Shown piece after piece: positions 16,886 to 26,478 of a stretch of DNA of 64,000 nucleotides. The number at the start of each line of letters is the position of its first letter. The first letter of the stretch is position 1. The notes under the pieces were generated by a model. It was not told the origin of the DNA and did no database searches. It saw only the letters and a list, made by a program, of their open reading frames with translations. Source of the stretch: Pseudomonadales bacterium (GTDB lineage Bacteria; Pseudomonadota; Gammaproteobacteria; Pseudomonadales; Ketobacteraceae). The stretch covers positions 1-64,000 of the forward strand of contig NZXG01000026.1 of assembly GCA_002701845.1 (NCBI GenBank), given 5' to 3'. The translations under genes were made by a program, and so were the position numbers.

Positions 16886-18688
16886 CTATTGTGTGACGGC
16901 CAGTAGAGACTCCTGCTCCACCCGGAAAATTGGATTATCGATGGGACGGTAAATCGCGGCGGGATCCGCCAGGGTGTTTTCATTCATATCCGCCAGGGAG
17001 CAGATAAAATTGCCCTTTTGCCACAGGCTTTCAGACTCCAGGACGGCCCGGAGAAAACTCAGATCCCGGCGCTGCGGCGTCATCTGTTGTTGCAGGAAGG
17101 TGCGCAGTTGCAACAACAAACTGGCTTCCGGGATCAGGCCGTCGGCGCCCAGGGCGCCGATGACGCCGAAGGTGGAATTGACAATGAGGTAGTAAGCAAA
17201 CAGCTTGTTGGCCATCTCATTATCCAGCTGGTTCTCGGCCGACTCCCCCAGTGCGTTGTGATCCAGCTTGAACAGGCGGGCCCCCGCCGCGCTGAAACCC
17301 GTGCCCTGACAATCGCGAAAATAACAGTGCACCGGCAGGCCGCGTTCCAGGCCCAGAACGAGATTCTGCTGGTGGGCACCAAACAGCAGGCCGTAGTCAG
17401 CCTGAGCCAGCACCAGGGGCTGCACCGCCACTTTCAGGTAGGCGGCAAACCAGCGGCTGGCGGCAGTGGCGGGGGTGATATTCTGACTGACGGCCACCTC
17501 CATCACCAGAGAGCCCAGACTGCTTATCCCGCCCCCGGGATGATCCTGAGTCAGGCTGGCCAGCACATTAAACTGGCGCTGACTCTGCTCGCGAATGGGG
17601 TTGTCACGGAATACCAGCATGGTATCCGGAAGCCGCCCACCGGCGTCATCCAGCAGACAGACATAGGCCGGTTCCTGCATAATCTGAAAATCGCGGAAAC
17701 GCTGACTGAACTGTTGCCCCACCGGCGTTGCCAGGATTTTGGAGATCAGACAGCCCCGTTCCGCCTCGGCCGGTTGCAGATGACGGACGGAATTGGTGAG
17801 GCGCACACTAAGGGAGAACTTGAGCATATAGGGCGCCTGCTCGTTATAAATGGAACGCATGGACGAGGTGGCATGCCAACGGCTGCCCTGAGACGCGAGG
17901 GGAATAATGTCCTGGCTGGCGAATGCCGCCTGCAATGCCGGCAGCCGCTGCAACCGTTTTACTTGCCAGGGGTGAGCGGGCAGCAGCACATAGTCGTCGC
18001 GGATATCAATATAATCCGCGGTGAGGTGGGGATCGGCGTCGATCAACGCCTGCACCCGCTGCTCCAGGCTGACACCGTCGGCGCTGTGGTAATGCACCCG
18101 CTGGCGCCGTACCAGCATCCAGGCCAGGGCAAAACCCTCCCCGCCCTCGGGCCCGTACTGGACTGCTTCAGTGAGGGTCATGGGCTGCCGCACTTTGGGG
18201 GCCGGGTGCACGGAGTGTCCCACCAGCAGGGCCTGTTCCGCCTGCCGGAAACTGAGGGGGCCCCGAAACAGGTGGTCCAGCTCCGGTTCCCGCAGGGTCA
18301 GCAGCATTTCCAGATTACGGTGGCTTTCAATGATGCGTTCCAGGAACCGGGCCATGGCCCCGATGCTGCCGTTGGTGAGCAGGCCGGCGTTTTCCACCAG
18401 CAGTTTGGCCAGGGACAGAAAATTCAACTGCCGGGACTGCATGCCGTGTGGTCCTTCGCAACGGGCGGGCAGACCGAACCGATGGCGTCCGCAATCGGAC
18501 CAGTACTGCACCCCCACCCAGAGCGACTGGTGCCCCAGAGGAATCAACAGGGCCTGCGCGGGAAAGCCGGCGTTTTGCCAGCTGCGGGGGCTGGTTTCGA
18601 TCCGCCAGTCATCAAACTCGCGAATGTAGGCGTTGAGAAAGCCGTTGGCTGAGAGCCAATCGGCAGCAGAAGCGGTAGCGGTTTCCAT
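16886..18688 (-). CDS. iucA: N2-citryl-N6-acetyl-N6-hydroxylysine synthase IucA
   Basis: About 600-residue NIS synthetase, first gene of the operon. It shows the IucA/IucC hallmarks GHSVHPAPK (an ATP-binding histidine loop), LLPAHPWQVKRLQ, TSSMRSIYNEQAPYMLKFSL, and GLLFGAHQQNLVLGLERG. It couples the first hydroxamate to citrate. I chose the ATG at 18688 (METATASAADWL) since longer starts would run into the Fur-like box and promoter at 18724-18760. Confidence 0.9.
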   Translation of the reverse strand: METATASAADWLSANGFLNAYIREFDDWRIETSPRSWQNAGFPAQALLIPLGHQSLWVGVQYWSDCGRHRFGLPARCEGPHGMQSRQLNFLSLAKLLVENAGLLTNGSIGAMARFLERIIESHRNLEMLLTLREPELDHLFRGPLSFRQAEQALLVGHSVHPAPKVRQPMTLTEAVQYGPEGGEGFALAWMLVRRQRVHYHSADGVSLEQRVQALIDADPHLTADYIDIRDDYVLLPAHPWQVKRLQRLPALQAAFASQDIIPLASQGSRWHATSSMRSIYNEQAPYMLKFSLSVRLTNSVRHLQPAEAERGCLISKILATPVGQQFSQRFRDFQIMQEPAYVCLLDDAGGRLPDTMLVFRDNPIREQSQRQFNVLASLTQDHPGGGISSLGSLVMEVAVSQNITPATAASRWFAAYLKVAVQPLVLAQADYGLLFGAHQQNLVLGLERGLPVHCYFRDCQGTGFSAAGARLFKLDHNALGESAENQLDNEMANKLFAYYLIVNSTFGVIGALGADGLIPEASLLLQLRTFLQQQMTPQRRDLSFLRAVLESESLWQKGNFICSLADMNENTLADPAAIYRPIDNPIFRVEQESLLAVTQ

Positions 18689-18741
18689 GGCGTGTTCACC
18701 CGTTATTCTGTTTTCCGGCCGTACATTATCGTGTATCATTA

Positions 18742-18760
18742 GCAAATGCAAACGATTATC
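18742..18760. promoter_or_regulatory. Fur-like box between iucA and the MFS gene
   Basis: GCAAATGCAAACGATTATC matches the 19-base Fur consensus GATAATGATAATCATTATC at 13 positions by eye. It is flanked on the iucA side by more AT-rich hexamers (ATTATC at 18725, TATCATT at 18734). On the minus strand, GATAAT downstream of TTGCAT could serve as an iucA promoter. Iron-repressed control of the siderophore genes is the natural reading. Confidence 0.65.
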
Positions 18761-19957
18761 AATATCGAAAGAAAAACAATCCGATCCCTGGCGGTGGCGG
18801 TGACGCCCATGGGCCTGGGGCAGACCGCGGTGCTGGTATATCTGCCCCTGCTGGTGACCCACACCGGTATCGGCTACAGCCAGTGGGCGCAATTGCTGGC
18901 ATTGGGGATGGCCGCCTATTTGGCGGGGATTCTGGTGTGGCCCTTGCTGCTGCCGCGGCTGGGTTACCCCCTGGCCCTGCGCCTGGGCCTGGCGGGTTAC
19001 GGCGCCAGTATGTTACTGCTGGCGGCGGCACTGGCGGGGCTGTGGGGGAACCACCTGGACCGGGAAGCAGCCATGGTCGGCGTAGCCCTGAGCCGGCTGC
19101 TGTACGGCGGATTCGCCTCCATCCTGCTGCCGGTGGTGCAAAGCTGGTGCGCCGACCTGACCCATGCGGACCAGCGGCTGCGGGCCTTCAGCCAGATCAG
19201 TTTGCAGCTGGCATTGTCTAGGGCCCTGGGCCCGGCCCTGGCGGCCTTGCTGGGGTGGTTGCATTGGCTGTTACTGCCGCTGGCGCTGGCACTCTGGCCC
19301 CTGCTGTTAATGGGCCGGGTATGGCATCTGCCGGCGCCGCCGGACCCGGATCCACCGCAACACTGGCGGCGTCATTTGCGGGGGGTCATTCCGCCGCGCT
19401 GGCTGGGGCTGCTGGCGCTGGCCACCACCGCCATCGGCAGCAGCCTGCAATTTCAACTGGGTCCGGCACTGGAGCAGCTCAGTGATTTGCCGCCGCGATC
19501 CCTCAGCCTGTTTTTGGGTGCCCTGATGGTGGCGGCGGCGGCCCTCAGTGTGGGGGCACACCGGCTGCAGATACGGCGCCCGCCGGTGCAGCCGCAACTG
19601 CGCAAACTCTGGCTGGCGGCCCTGCTGCTGGTGAGCGCCCTGGGGTTACTGTACGCCCGGTCCCTGTGGCAGTTCTGCGGCATCGTGCTGGTGATGAGCC
19701 TGGCGCTGGCCTGGATGACGCCCCTCTACAGCAGTCAGCTTTCGCTACTGCAACAGCGCCAGAACCTGGCCGCGGCACAATTGGGTGTCACCCATATCCT
19801 GGGGCATCTCAGCGGGCTTTCCGTCACCGCCCTGGCGTTGCGGCATTCACTGCACTGCGTTTATATCTGGCTGACCATGCTGGCGGCGGTATGCCTGGTG
19901 GCTGCCCTGTCCTGGCGCCCGCTACAACCGGCCCCCGGCGCCTCCGCCAGCCAATAA
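18746..19957 (+). CDS. MFS transporter, probable siderophore exporter
   Basis: Up to 403 residues with about twelve hydrophobic helices of the major facilitator superfamily and no periplasmic domain. It is divergent from iucABCD and shares the Fur-like region, so export of the siderophore is likely; uptake of the ferric complex is the alternative. The ATG at 18746 lies inside the Fur-like box, so translation probably starts further in, for example at one of the GTG codons at 18794/18800 or at the ATG at 18809. Confidence 0.78.
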   Translation: MQTIINIERKTIRSLAVAVTPMGLGQTAVLVYLPLLVTHTGIGYSQWAQLLALGMAAYLAGILVWPLLLPRLGYPLALRLGLAGYGASMLLLAAALAGLWGNHLDREAAMVGVALSRLLYGGFASILLPVVQSWCADLTHADQRLRAFSQISLQLALSRALGPALAALLGWLHWLLLPLALALWPLLLMGRVWHLPAPPDPDPPQHWRRHLRGVIPPRWLGLLALATTAIGSSLQFQLGPALEQLSDLPPRSLSLFLGALMVAAAALSVGAHRLQIRRPPVQPQLRKLWLAALLLVSALGLLYARSLWQFCGIVLVMSLALAWMTPLYSSQLSLLQQRQNLAAAQLGVTHILGHLSGLSVTALALRHSLHCVYIWLTMLAAVCLVAALSWRPLQPAPGASASQ

Positions 19958-20007
19958 CCCGACAGCCCTGTGATATGCTGGAGCTTGGTTCTGAACCAGG
20001 AGATCCC

Positions 20008-21789
20008 ATGGGGCGTTATTTACTGACCTTGCTGGTCCTGCTGCTGGGCGTGGGCGGCGGCCTGTTACTGGCGCCACATTACCAGCTCTCCGCCACGGGC
20101 CTGACACCACGGCCGATACTGACGTTTGCCGACGGCGCCCAATATACCGGACCGCTGAATGCTGAGGGGGTGGCCCATGGCTGGGGCACCCTGCGCTGGA
20201 ACAATGGCGACGAGTATCAGGGCCAGTTTGCGGACGGTCTGATGCAAGGGCATGGCAGTTTCGACAGCCCGCAACGCTATCGCTATGCCGGGCAATTCCA
20301 CCAGGGAGTGATGCATGGCCAGGGCGAAATCCATTTCTCCAACGGCAGCCATTACAGCGGCGGTTTTCGGCAGGGTGTGATCAGCGGCAACGGTATCTGG
20401 GTAGTGCCCGGGGACCATGTCTACAGCGGTCAGCTGCGGCATGACCGCTACCACGGCCGGGGGCAGATCCAGTACGACAACGGTGATCGTTACCAGGGCC
20501 GGTTTGTGGATGGAGAGTTCCATGGCACCGGCGTGTACATTACTGATGCGGGGGACCGCTATTCCGGCGATTTTGCCGGCGGCATTTTCAGCGGCAAAGG
20601 TGCCCTCACCCACAGCGATGGCAGTGAACACGTGGGCGAATTCGATAACTGGCGCGCCCAGGGGGATGGTGTATTTACCGATGCCGATGGCAATCAATAC
20701 ATCGGTTATTTCAGGGACGGCATGCTCGATGGCAAAGGCGAATATCTGGGAGCCGACGGTGAACGCTATCAGGGTGACTTTGAGTACCAACGGTTTCACG
20801 GTGAGGGGGAATGGTGGAACGCCGCCGGCGAGCATTATGCCGGCCAGTTCCGTTACGGCGTCCGCCATGGGGACGGCACTCTGACCCGGCACAACCCCGG
20901 TGGCGACCCGGAATCCTATACCGGCACCTGGCGTCAGGGTGAGCTGGTGGCGGCCCGTGGCGATCTTACCATACACACCCCGGAAACCCTTACCGAACAT
21001 GCACTGTATCAACAGCTGCCGCTGCTGGAGCAGACCCTGAGCCAGGTGGCCCCGGGGGCCGCCGATCGCATTGAATTGTTCACCCTGGCTCTGGCGCCCT
21101 ATGGCGCCGAGGAAGTGTTTCGGCGGGAGATCAATTTTATTGAAACGGATTTTCAGCACCGTTTTGCCAACGCCGCCCATTCCATCTACCTCAGCAACAG
21201 CCGCCGCAGCCTGGATGACCGCCCCCTGGCCACCCTCACCAGCCTGGAGCGCAGCCTGGACACCCTGGGGCAACGGATGAACCCGGAGCAGGATATTCTG
21301 TTCTTGTACATCACCAGCCACGGTCAGCGGGATCGCACCATTGCCTTCAATCAGCCGGGGTTGGCGCTGGCGGATTTGCAGGCGGATCGATTGCGCGAGA
21401 TGCTGGACGCTGCCGGCATCCGCTGGCGGGTATTAGTGATCTCCGCCTGCTATTCCGGGGGCTTCATCGACAGCCTGAAAAACGCTAACAGCCTGATTAT
21501 CACCGCGGCGGCAGCGGATCGCACCTCGTTTGGCTGCGCCGACAATGAGGATTTCACCTATTTTGGCGACACCTTTTTCAAGCAGGCCTTGCCGCAATCC
21601 GCCAGCTTTGCCGAGGCATTTCACAAGGCCGATGCGTTGATTCAGGAATGGGAGCAGGCCGAGGGGAAAACCCATTCCCAGCCGCAGCTGGTGGAGGGCA
21701 GTGCAATCACGGAACAACTGGCCCGCTGGCGCGCCCAGGCACACAGGGCCACCGGGCTGGCCGGGGCACCCAACAAGACCGGGCAATAA
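20008..21789 (+). CDS. MORN-repeat protein with C13-type (caspase-like) protease domain
   Basis: 593 residues. A hydrophobic N-terminal anchor (YLLTLLVLLLGVGGGLLLAP) points to a periplasmic or membrane-tethered protein. Residues of roughly 40-310 hold eleven to twelve MORN repeats of about 23 residues (pattern Y-x-G-x-F...G-x-G). The C-terminal part is a C13/legumain-like peptidase with the dyad His438 (in TSHGQ) and Cys481 (in SACYSGGF). The ATG at 20008 is chosen because AGGAGA lies at the right distance; an upstream ATG at 19975 has none. Substrate unknown. It follows the MFS gene by 50 bases. Confidence 0.82.
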   Translation: MGRYLLTLLVLLLGVGGGLLLAPHYQLSATGLTPRPILTFADGAQYTGPLNAEGVAHGWGTLRWNNGDEYQGQFADGLMQGHGSFDSPQRYRYAGQFHQGVMHGQGEIHFSNGSHYSGGFRQGVISGNGIWVVPGDHVYSGQLRHDRYHGRGQIQYDNGDRYQGRFVDGEFHGTGVYITDAGDRYSGDFAGGIFSGKGALTHSDGSEHVGEFDNWRAQGDGVFTDADGNQYIGYFRDGMLDGKGEYLGADGERYQGDFEYQRFHGEGEWWNAAGEHYAGQFRYGVRHGDGTLTRHNPGGDPESYTGTWRQGELVAARGDLTIHTPETLTEHALYQQLPLLEQTLSQVAPGAADRIELFTLALAPYGAEEVFRREINFIETDFQHRFANAAHSIYLSNSRRSLDDRPLATLTSLERSLDTLGQRMNPEQDILFLYITSHGQRDRTIAFNQPGLALADLQADRLREMLDAAGIRWRVLVISACYSGGFIDSLKNANSLIITAAAADRTSFGCADNEDFTYFGDTFFKQALPQSASFAEAFHKADALIQEWEQAEGKTHSQPQLVEGSAITEQLARWRAQAHRATGLAGAPNKTGQ

Positions 21790-21814
21790 CTGCTTGCGGC
21801 GAAGCTGGTGCCGG

Positions 21815-23356
21815 TTACCAGAACGCCACCACCATGATGGCGGTCAGGGCCACCACCACCGCCGCCATGCCTTTCACCGCGGGGGAAAGACTGTCCTCTG
21901 GGGTGAGGGCGGCAGTGGATGCCTGCTCCGCGTCCAGAGTCTCCGGACGCAGCCAGTGCATAAGGTAAATCCATAGTACCGTGACCACGAACAACAGCCC
22001 GGCCACAATAGTGAAATGAATCTGATGCTGATCAGTTACCGAACCGGCGAACAACGCTACCGACACCACATGGCCCAACACCACGCCCCTGAACGCGGCG
22101 TTTTTACCCACTTTCCTGCTGCAGAAACCCACCGCAAAGGCCGCCACCAAAGGTGGCACCACATAGGAAAAGGTCTGTTGCAGATAGGCAAACAGTCCCG
22201 GGAATTTATCGATCATGGGCGCCCACACCGCCGCCAGCAGCATTAGGGTCAGTGTGCTGTATCGACCCCATAACGCCAGTTGTTTCTGGGTGATATCCGG
22301 TTTGCGGGGTTTGACAAAATCCACAATGATCAGGGTGGAGGCGGAATTTAACGTGGAATCCACACTGGACATGATCGCCGCCATCAGCCCCGCCACCATC
22401 AGCCCGGTGAGCCCCACCGGGGCGTACTCGATAATCAACCGTGGCAACACCGTATCGGCCCGTTCCAGATCCGGTAGCAGCGCCGCCGCCATGGCCCCGG
22501 GCATCACCATCAGAAACAATGGCAGCAGTTTCAACGCCGCCGCCAGCATGGCACCCCGGGCCGCGGCATCCACATTGCGCGCCCCCAGCAGTCGCTGGGC
22601 CACATACTGGTTCATGGTCCAGTAGTAAAAGCCCAAAATCGGCAGGCCGATCAGCGTACCCAGCCAGGGCAGTGCGGGATCGTCCATGGGCCGGATCAGC
22701 GACATGTGCTGGGGATCCACATTTTCCACCACCCGACTCCAGTTGTAATCGAACTCCCCGAACACCAGCAAACACAGCACGGCGGATCCCACCAACAACA
22801 CCACCGCCTGGATCACATCGGTATAGGCCACCGCCCGCAGGCCCCCGGCGGCGGTATACAAACCGGCGAACACCGCCATCACCGCGCAGGTGGGTCCCAG
22901 GCTGAGCCCCGGAATAAACAACATCAGCACCAGAGCACCCGCGTACAGGCTGCCGGCGGTGTCCAGCACAATACTCAGAAAGAGGGAAGTACCGGAAAGA
23001 TAACGGCGCAACCGAGGGTCAAACCGTTTCTCCAGCATTTCGGGGATGGTGGTGATGCGATGGCGGATAAAAACCGGGGCGACAAAAAAGGCGGTGAACA
23101 CCAGCACCAGCCCGGCCATCCATTCGTAGTTGGCCACTGAGATACCGTGCTCCCAGGCGGCGCCCGGCAAGCCGATCAAGGTGGTGGAGGAAATATTGGA
23201 GGCGAACAAGGAAAAACCGATCACCGCCGGCCCCAGGGTGCGACCGGCCAGGAACAGTTCATCCACATCCGGTGAGCTGCGGGTTACCCGCACGCAGATC
23301 GCCAGCAGCACGATCAGGTAAACCCCAATGACCACATAATCGAGCGTATGCAACAT
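21815..23356 (-). CDS. Sodium:solute symporter (SSS/SLC5 family)
   Basis: 513 residues with about thirteen to fourteen transmembrane helices. The N-terminal FLAGRTLGPAVIGFSLFASN and the following SSTTLIGLPGAA segments are the typical SSS start and sodium-site region. The AAGGLRAVAYTDVIQAVVLL motif is the family signature. Members carry sugars, proline, pantothenate, acetate or vitamins with Na+; the resemblance is to the SGLT-like branch, but I cannot name the solute. No catabolic operon surrounds it. Confidence 0.82.
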   Translation of the reverse strand: MLHTLDYVVIGVYLIVLLAICVRVTRSSPDVDELFLAGRTLGPAVIGFSLFASNISSTTLIGLPGAAWEHGISVANYEWMAGLVLVFTAFFVAPVFIRHRITTIPEMLEKRFDPRLRRYLSGTSLFLSIVLDTAGSLYAGALVLMLFIPGLSLGPTCAVMAVFAGLYTAAGGLRAVAYTDVIQAVVLLVGSAVLCLLVFGEFDYNWSRVVENVDPQHMSLIRPMDDPALPWLGTLIGLPILGFYYWTMNQYVAQRLLGARNVDAAARGAMLAAALKLLPLFLMVMPGAMAAALLPDLERADTVLPRLIIEYAPVGLTGLMVAGLMAAIMSSVDSTLNSASTLIIVDFVKPRKPDITQKQLALWGRYSTLTLMLLAAVWAPMIDKFPGLFAYLQQTFSYVVPPLVAAFAVGFCSRKVGKNAAFRGVVLGHVVSVALFAGSVTDQHQIHFTIVAGLLFVVTVLWIYLMHWLRPETLDAEQASTAALTPEDSLSPAVKGMAAVVVALTAIMVVAFW

Positions 23357-23442
23357 GAGCCCAGAGTCCTTGACTGTAGCGTTGCTATAACACCCTAGCG
23401 GGAAGCGCCGGCAGCATCAAGAGAGACGGCCTGAGTACACCA

Positions 23443-23814
23443 TCAGGAGGGATCGGCATCCCGACCCTGCAGCAGGCTGTCCCGTTGCCGTTGCAAGCGC
23501 CGGTTGTCCGGTTCCAGCGCCATGGCGGTGGCGATGATTTCCAGCGCCTCCAGCTGCCGACCGTGATGGCCCAGGGCCGTGGCCAGCGCCATCAGTGCCG
23601 CCACACAACGGGGCTTGTGCTCCAGGCAACGCATGGCGGCCCGGGATAACATGGCGTAATCCTCCAGCGCTTCGCAGGCTTCAAACAGCGCCAGCCAGCC
23701 CTCCAGGTGATCCGGCACCTGCTCGGTAAGCTGCTGTGCCAGCACCTTGGCCACCGACCATTGTTGCTGTTGCCCCAGGGTTTTGGCAAACGCCACCACC
23801 TGCAGAGCGGACAT
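23443..23814 (-). CDS. Small TPR-like protein
   Basis: About 123 residues from the ATG at 23814. It is entirely helical with at least two tetratricopeptide-like units ([20 protein letters not shown] and [17 protein letters not shown]), so it is probably a protein-protein adaptor. No signal peptide. An alternative TTG at 23991 would add 59 residues of different character and lacks a ribosome-binding site. It diverges from trhO. Confidence 0.55.
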   Translation of the reverse strand: MSALQVVAFAKTLGQQQQWSVAKVLAQQLTEQVPDHLEGWLALFEACEALEDYAMLSRAAMRCLEHKPRCVAALMALATALGHHGRQLEALEIIATAMALEPDNRRLQRQRDSLLQGRDADPS

Positions 23815-24079
23815 GGTTTTACTGCCCCGCCCCGGCAGGCTGACTTCCACCTGCAGTTCTTCCGTCGTGTTATTGCCTGTCACCACCGCCCCACTGTTAT
23901 CGAGAATGATACGGCTCCAGTATACGCGGTTTGATCCCGCTTGGCAGAGTCTGGCTTGCGCACGCCCCCACGCCTTTGATTCCAGCGCCAATTGTTTTAA
24001 AATTTCGCGCCCGGCTGCAAGACCAGCCGTACAACTTGACCAACCGCCCTGGATTTACGCTCCAGACTGCGAGGAAACC

Positions 24080-25102
24080 ATGACCCAGACACCCCCCAGC
24101 GCCCCCGTTGTGGTGTGCGCGCTTTATCAATTCGTCACCCTGGAAGACTACGCCCAATGGCGCCAGCCTCTGTTACGGCAGATGCTCGATCATGATGTGA
24201 AGGGCACCCTGCTGTTGGCCAAAGAAGGTATTAACGGCACCATCGCCGGCAGCCGCGAGGGCATTGACGCGGTACTGGCGTTTCTGCGCCGGGATCCGCG
24301 CCTGGCCCGGCTGGACACCAAGGAATCCTTTGATACGGAACAACCGTTTTACCGCACCAAAGTGAAACTGAAAAAAGAAATTGTCACCCTGGGGGTGGAG
24401 GGTATCGATCCCCGTCAGGTGGTGGGCACCTATGTCAAGCCCCGGGATTGGAATGCCCTGATCAGCGATCCTGAGGTGGTGCTGGTGGACACCCGCAACG
24501 ACTATGAAGTGGAAATCGGCAGCTTTAAAGGGGCACAGAATCCGCAAACGAAAAGCTTCCGCGAGTTCCCCGATTATGTCAAAACCAACCTGGATCCGGG
24601 CCGGCACAAGAAGGTGGCCATGTTCTGTACCGGCGGCATCCGCTGCGAAAAGTCCACCGCGTTATTGAAACAACAGGGATTTGAAGAGGTATACCATCTG
24701 GAAGGGGGCATCCTGAAATATCTCGAAGAGGTACCGGAGACAGAATCCCTGTGGCGGGGGGAATGCTTTGTGTTCGACAACCGGGTGACGGTGGACCACC
24801 AGTTGCGCAAGGGGCATTATGATCAATGTCACGCCTGTCGCCGCCCCATCACCGAGGCGGACAAACAACACCGCCACTATCAGGCCGGGGTGAGCTGCCA
24901 CCACTGCTATCCGGAACTCAGCCCGGAGCAGAAGCAACGCTTTGCCCAGCGGGAAAAACAAATGCGGCTGGCCCGGCAACGGGGGGAACAGCACATCGGC
25001 AGTGACCCGCGCACCCTGGCGGCACGACGGCGGCGAAAACTGGCACGCAAAAACGCGCAACGGCAGCTGGATCGCAGCGCCGATGCGAGCCAGGGAACCT
25101 AA
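24080..25102 (+). CDS. trhO: tRNA uridine(34) hydroxylase TrhO
   Basis: 340 residues, formerly YceA. An N-terminal domain ([14 protein letters not shown]) precedes a rhodanese domain whose catalytic Cys183 lies in [11 protein letters not shown]. The C-terminal Cys-rich tail has CHAC and CHHC pairs. The enzyme uses oxygen and prephenate-independent chemistry to make 5-hydroxyuridine at wobble position 34. The ATG at 24080 is preceded by GAGGAAA. Its last four bases overlap the convergent envZ stop. Confidence 0.9.
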   Translation: MTQTPPSAPVVVCALYQFVTLEDYAQWRQPLLRQMLDHDVKGTLLLAKEGINGTIAGSREGIDAVLAFLRRDPRLARLDTKESFDTEQPFYRTKVKLKKEIVTLGVEGIDPRQVVGTYVKPRDWNALISDPEVVLVDTRNDYEVEIGSFKGAQNPQTKSFREFPDYVKTNLDPGRHKKVAMFCTGGIRCEKSTALLKQQGFEEVYHLEGGILKYLEEVPETESLWRGECFVFDNRVTVDHQLRKGHYDQCHACRRPITEADKQHRHYQAGVSCHHCYPELSPEQKQRFAQREKQMRLARQRGEQHIGSDPRTLAARRRRKLARKNAQRQLDRSADASQGT

Positions 25103-26418
25103 CGCAACCGGGTCATCAGGGAATCCGGCGGCACCAGGTCGCCGGTAACCGGAAAATGCACGATGGCCTCCAGGCCCCCACCCTCGCGGTTACGTAACTG
25201 CACCCGGCCGTGGTGCATGTCGACAATGCGTTTGACGATGGCCAGCCCCAGGCCGGAGCCTTTGCTGGTGCGGCTCTGGTCGCCCCGGGCAAAGGGCTGA
25301 AACAGATCATGCATCTCCTGCTCCGTCAGCCCCCGGCCCCGGTCCGCCACCACCACCCGGATCTCACCACTCTCCAGGCCGCTATAGACGCCCACCTCGC
25401 CCCCGCCATGGCGTACCGCGTTGGCTATCAGGTTGGCGAACATCCGCTTGAGAGAGAGGCGCTTCAGGGAAATGGCCGGCAGTTCGTGCAGCTCGGTGTC
25501 AATGGCACTACCTTCGGATTCGAACTGGGACACCACTTCCACAATCACTTCATTCAGATCCCCCACTTCGGTATCCTCGTCGCTGCCATCGCGCACGAAC
25601 AGAATAAACTGGTCCAGAATCGCATTCATGTCCTCGATATCCCGCACCATGCCCTCGGTGAACTCCGACTCCCCCAACAGTTCCGCGGTCAGTCGCATTC
25701 GCGTTAAAGGGGTACGCAAATCATGGGAGATACCCGCCAACAGCAATGCCCGTTCCCGGTCCGCCCGCTGCAGGTTCTCACTCATTTGCAGAAAAGCCCG
25801 GTTCACCGCGCCGATCTCCCGGGAGGTATTGGCCAGCAGGGAACCTTTCACCGGCTCACCGCGACCGATGCGGCGGGCGGCGGCCTCCAGGTTTTTTAGC
25901 GGCCGGTTAAGCTGGCGCACAAAGTACGCCCCCAACACAAATGCCAGGGCCGGGGTGCCAATCAGCCAGGCCAAAAAGGCGATGGCCTGATAACGCCCCA
26001 CGTGCTCCAGCGGGAATCGCACCCACAACGAAGGCTGGCGGGGATTGCGAATCCATAATGCCGGCGCCGGCTCCAGTCCCAGACGCACCTCCGCGTCCGG
26101 CCCCATGCGCCGGCGCAACGGATCCACGAACAGGCGGCCGAACAGCCCCTCGCCGGCCGCCGGTACGATGTCGGGCGTTTGGGTGATTTCAATGTGATGC
26201 TGCTGCCGCAGCCGCTGCAACAGCTCATTGCGCCGTTCGCTATCCACCAGATAACCGATGGTATCCAGCTCCAGCGCCACCAACCGGGCATTTTGCTGGA
26301 TACCCGGCAGATACAGGTAGTAAACCGCAAACAGCAGGGTGGAGATCTGGCTTAGCAGAATCACCAGCCACACCAGCCAGATGGTGCGCCAGAAAGAGGA
26401 GCGGGGAATCAGCTTCAT
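25099..26418 (-). CDS. envZ: Osmosensory sensor histidine kinase EnvZ
   Basis: 439 residues. Layout: first transmembrane helix (about 12-35), a periplasmic sensor domain (36-143), second helix (144-166), HAMP, then the dimerisation domain with the phospho-acceptor His232 in [15 protein letters not shown], and an ATPase domain with DRGRGL and [11 protein letters not shown]. The cognate regulator OmpR is 2 kb upstream, separated by a pyruvate-kinase-like gene. In Pseudomonas this pair is called AmgRS and responds to envelope stress. Confidence 0.9.
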   Translation of the reverse strand: MKLIPRSSFWRTIWLVWLVILLSQISTLLFAVYYLYLPGIQQNARLVALELDTIGYLVDSERRNELLQRLRQQHHIEITQTPDIVPAAGEGLFGRLFVDPLRRRMGPDAEVRLGLEPAPALWIRNPRQPSLWVRFPLEHVGRYQAIAFLAWLIGTPALAFVLGAYFVRQLNRPLKNLEAAARRIGRGEPVKGSLLANTSREIGAVNRAFLQMSENLQRADRERALLLAGISHDLRTPLTRMRLTAELLGESEFTEGMVRDIEDMNAILDQFILFVRDGSDEDTEVGDLNEVIVEVVSQFESEGSAIDTELHELPAISLKRLSLKRMFANLIANAVRHGGGEVGVYSGLESGEIRVVVADRGRGLTEQEMHDLFQPFARGDQSRTSKGSGLGLAIVKRIVDMHHGRVQLRNREGGGLEAIVHFPVTGDLVPPDSLMTRLR

Positions 26419-26478
26419 AGTGGCTCAAGGATAACACCGGCCGGTCATTATCCGGTAATGGCGCCCCCGGCGCCAGCC

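Noticed and set aside
17018-18652. A 544-codon plus-strand open frame opposite iucA
   Set aside because: Shadow of iucA; Gln/His-rich without domains.
23815-23991. Longer TTG start for the TPR-like protein
   Set aside because: No ribosome-binding site, rare start codon and an added segment unlike the rest; kept only as an alternative.
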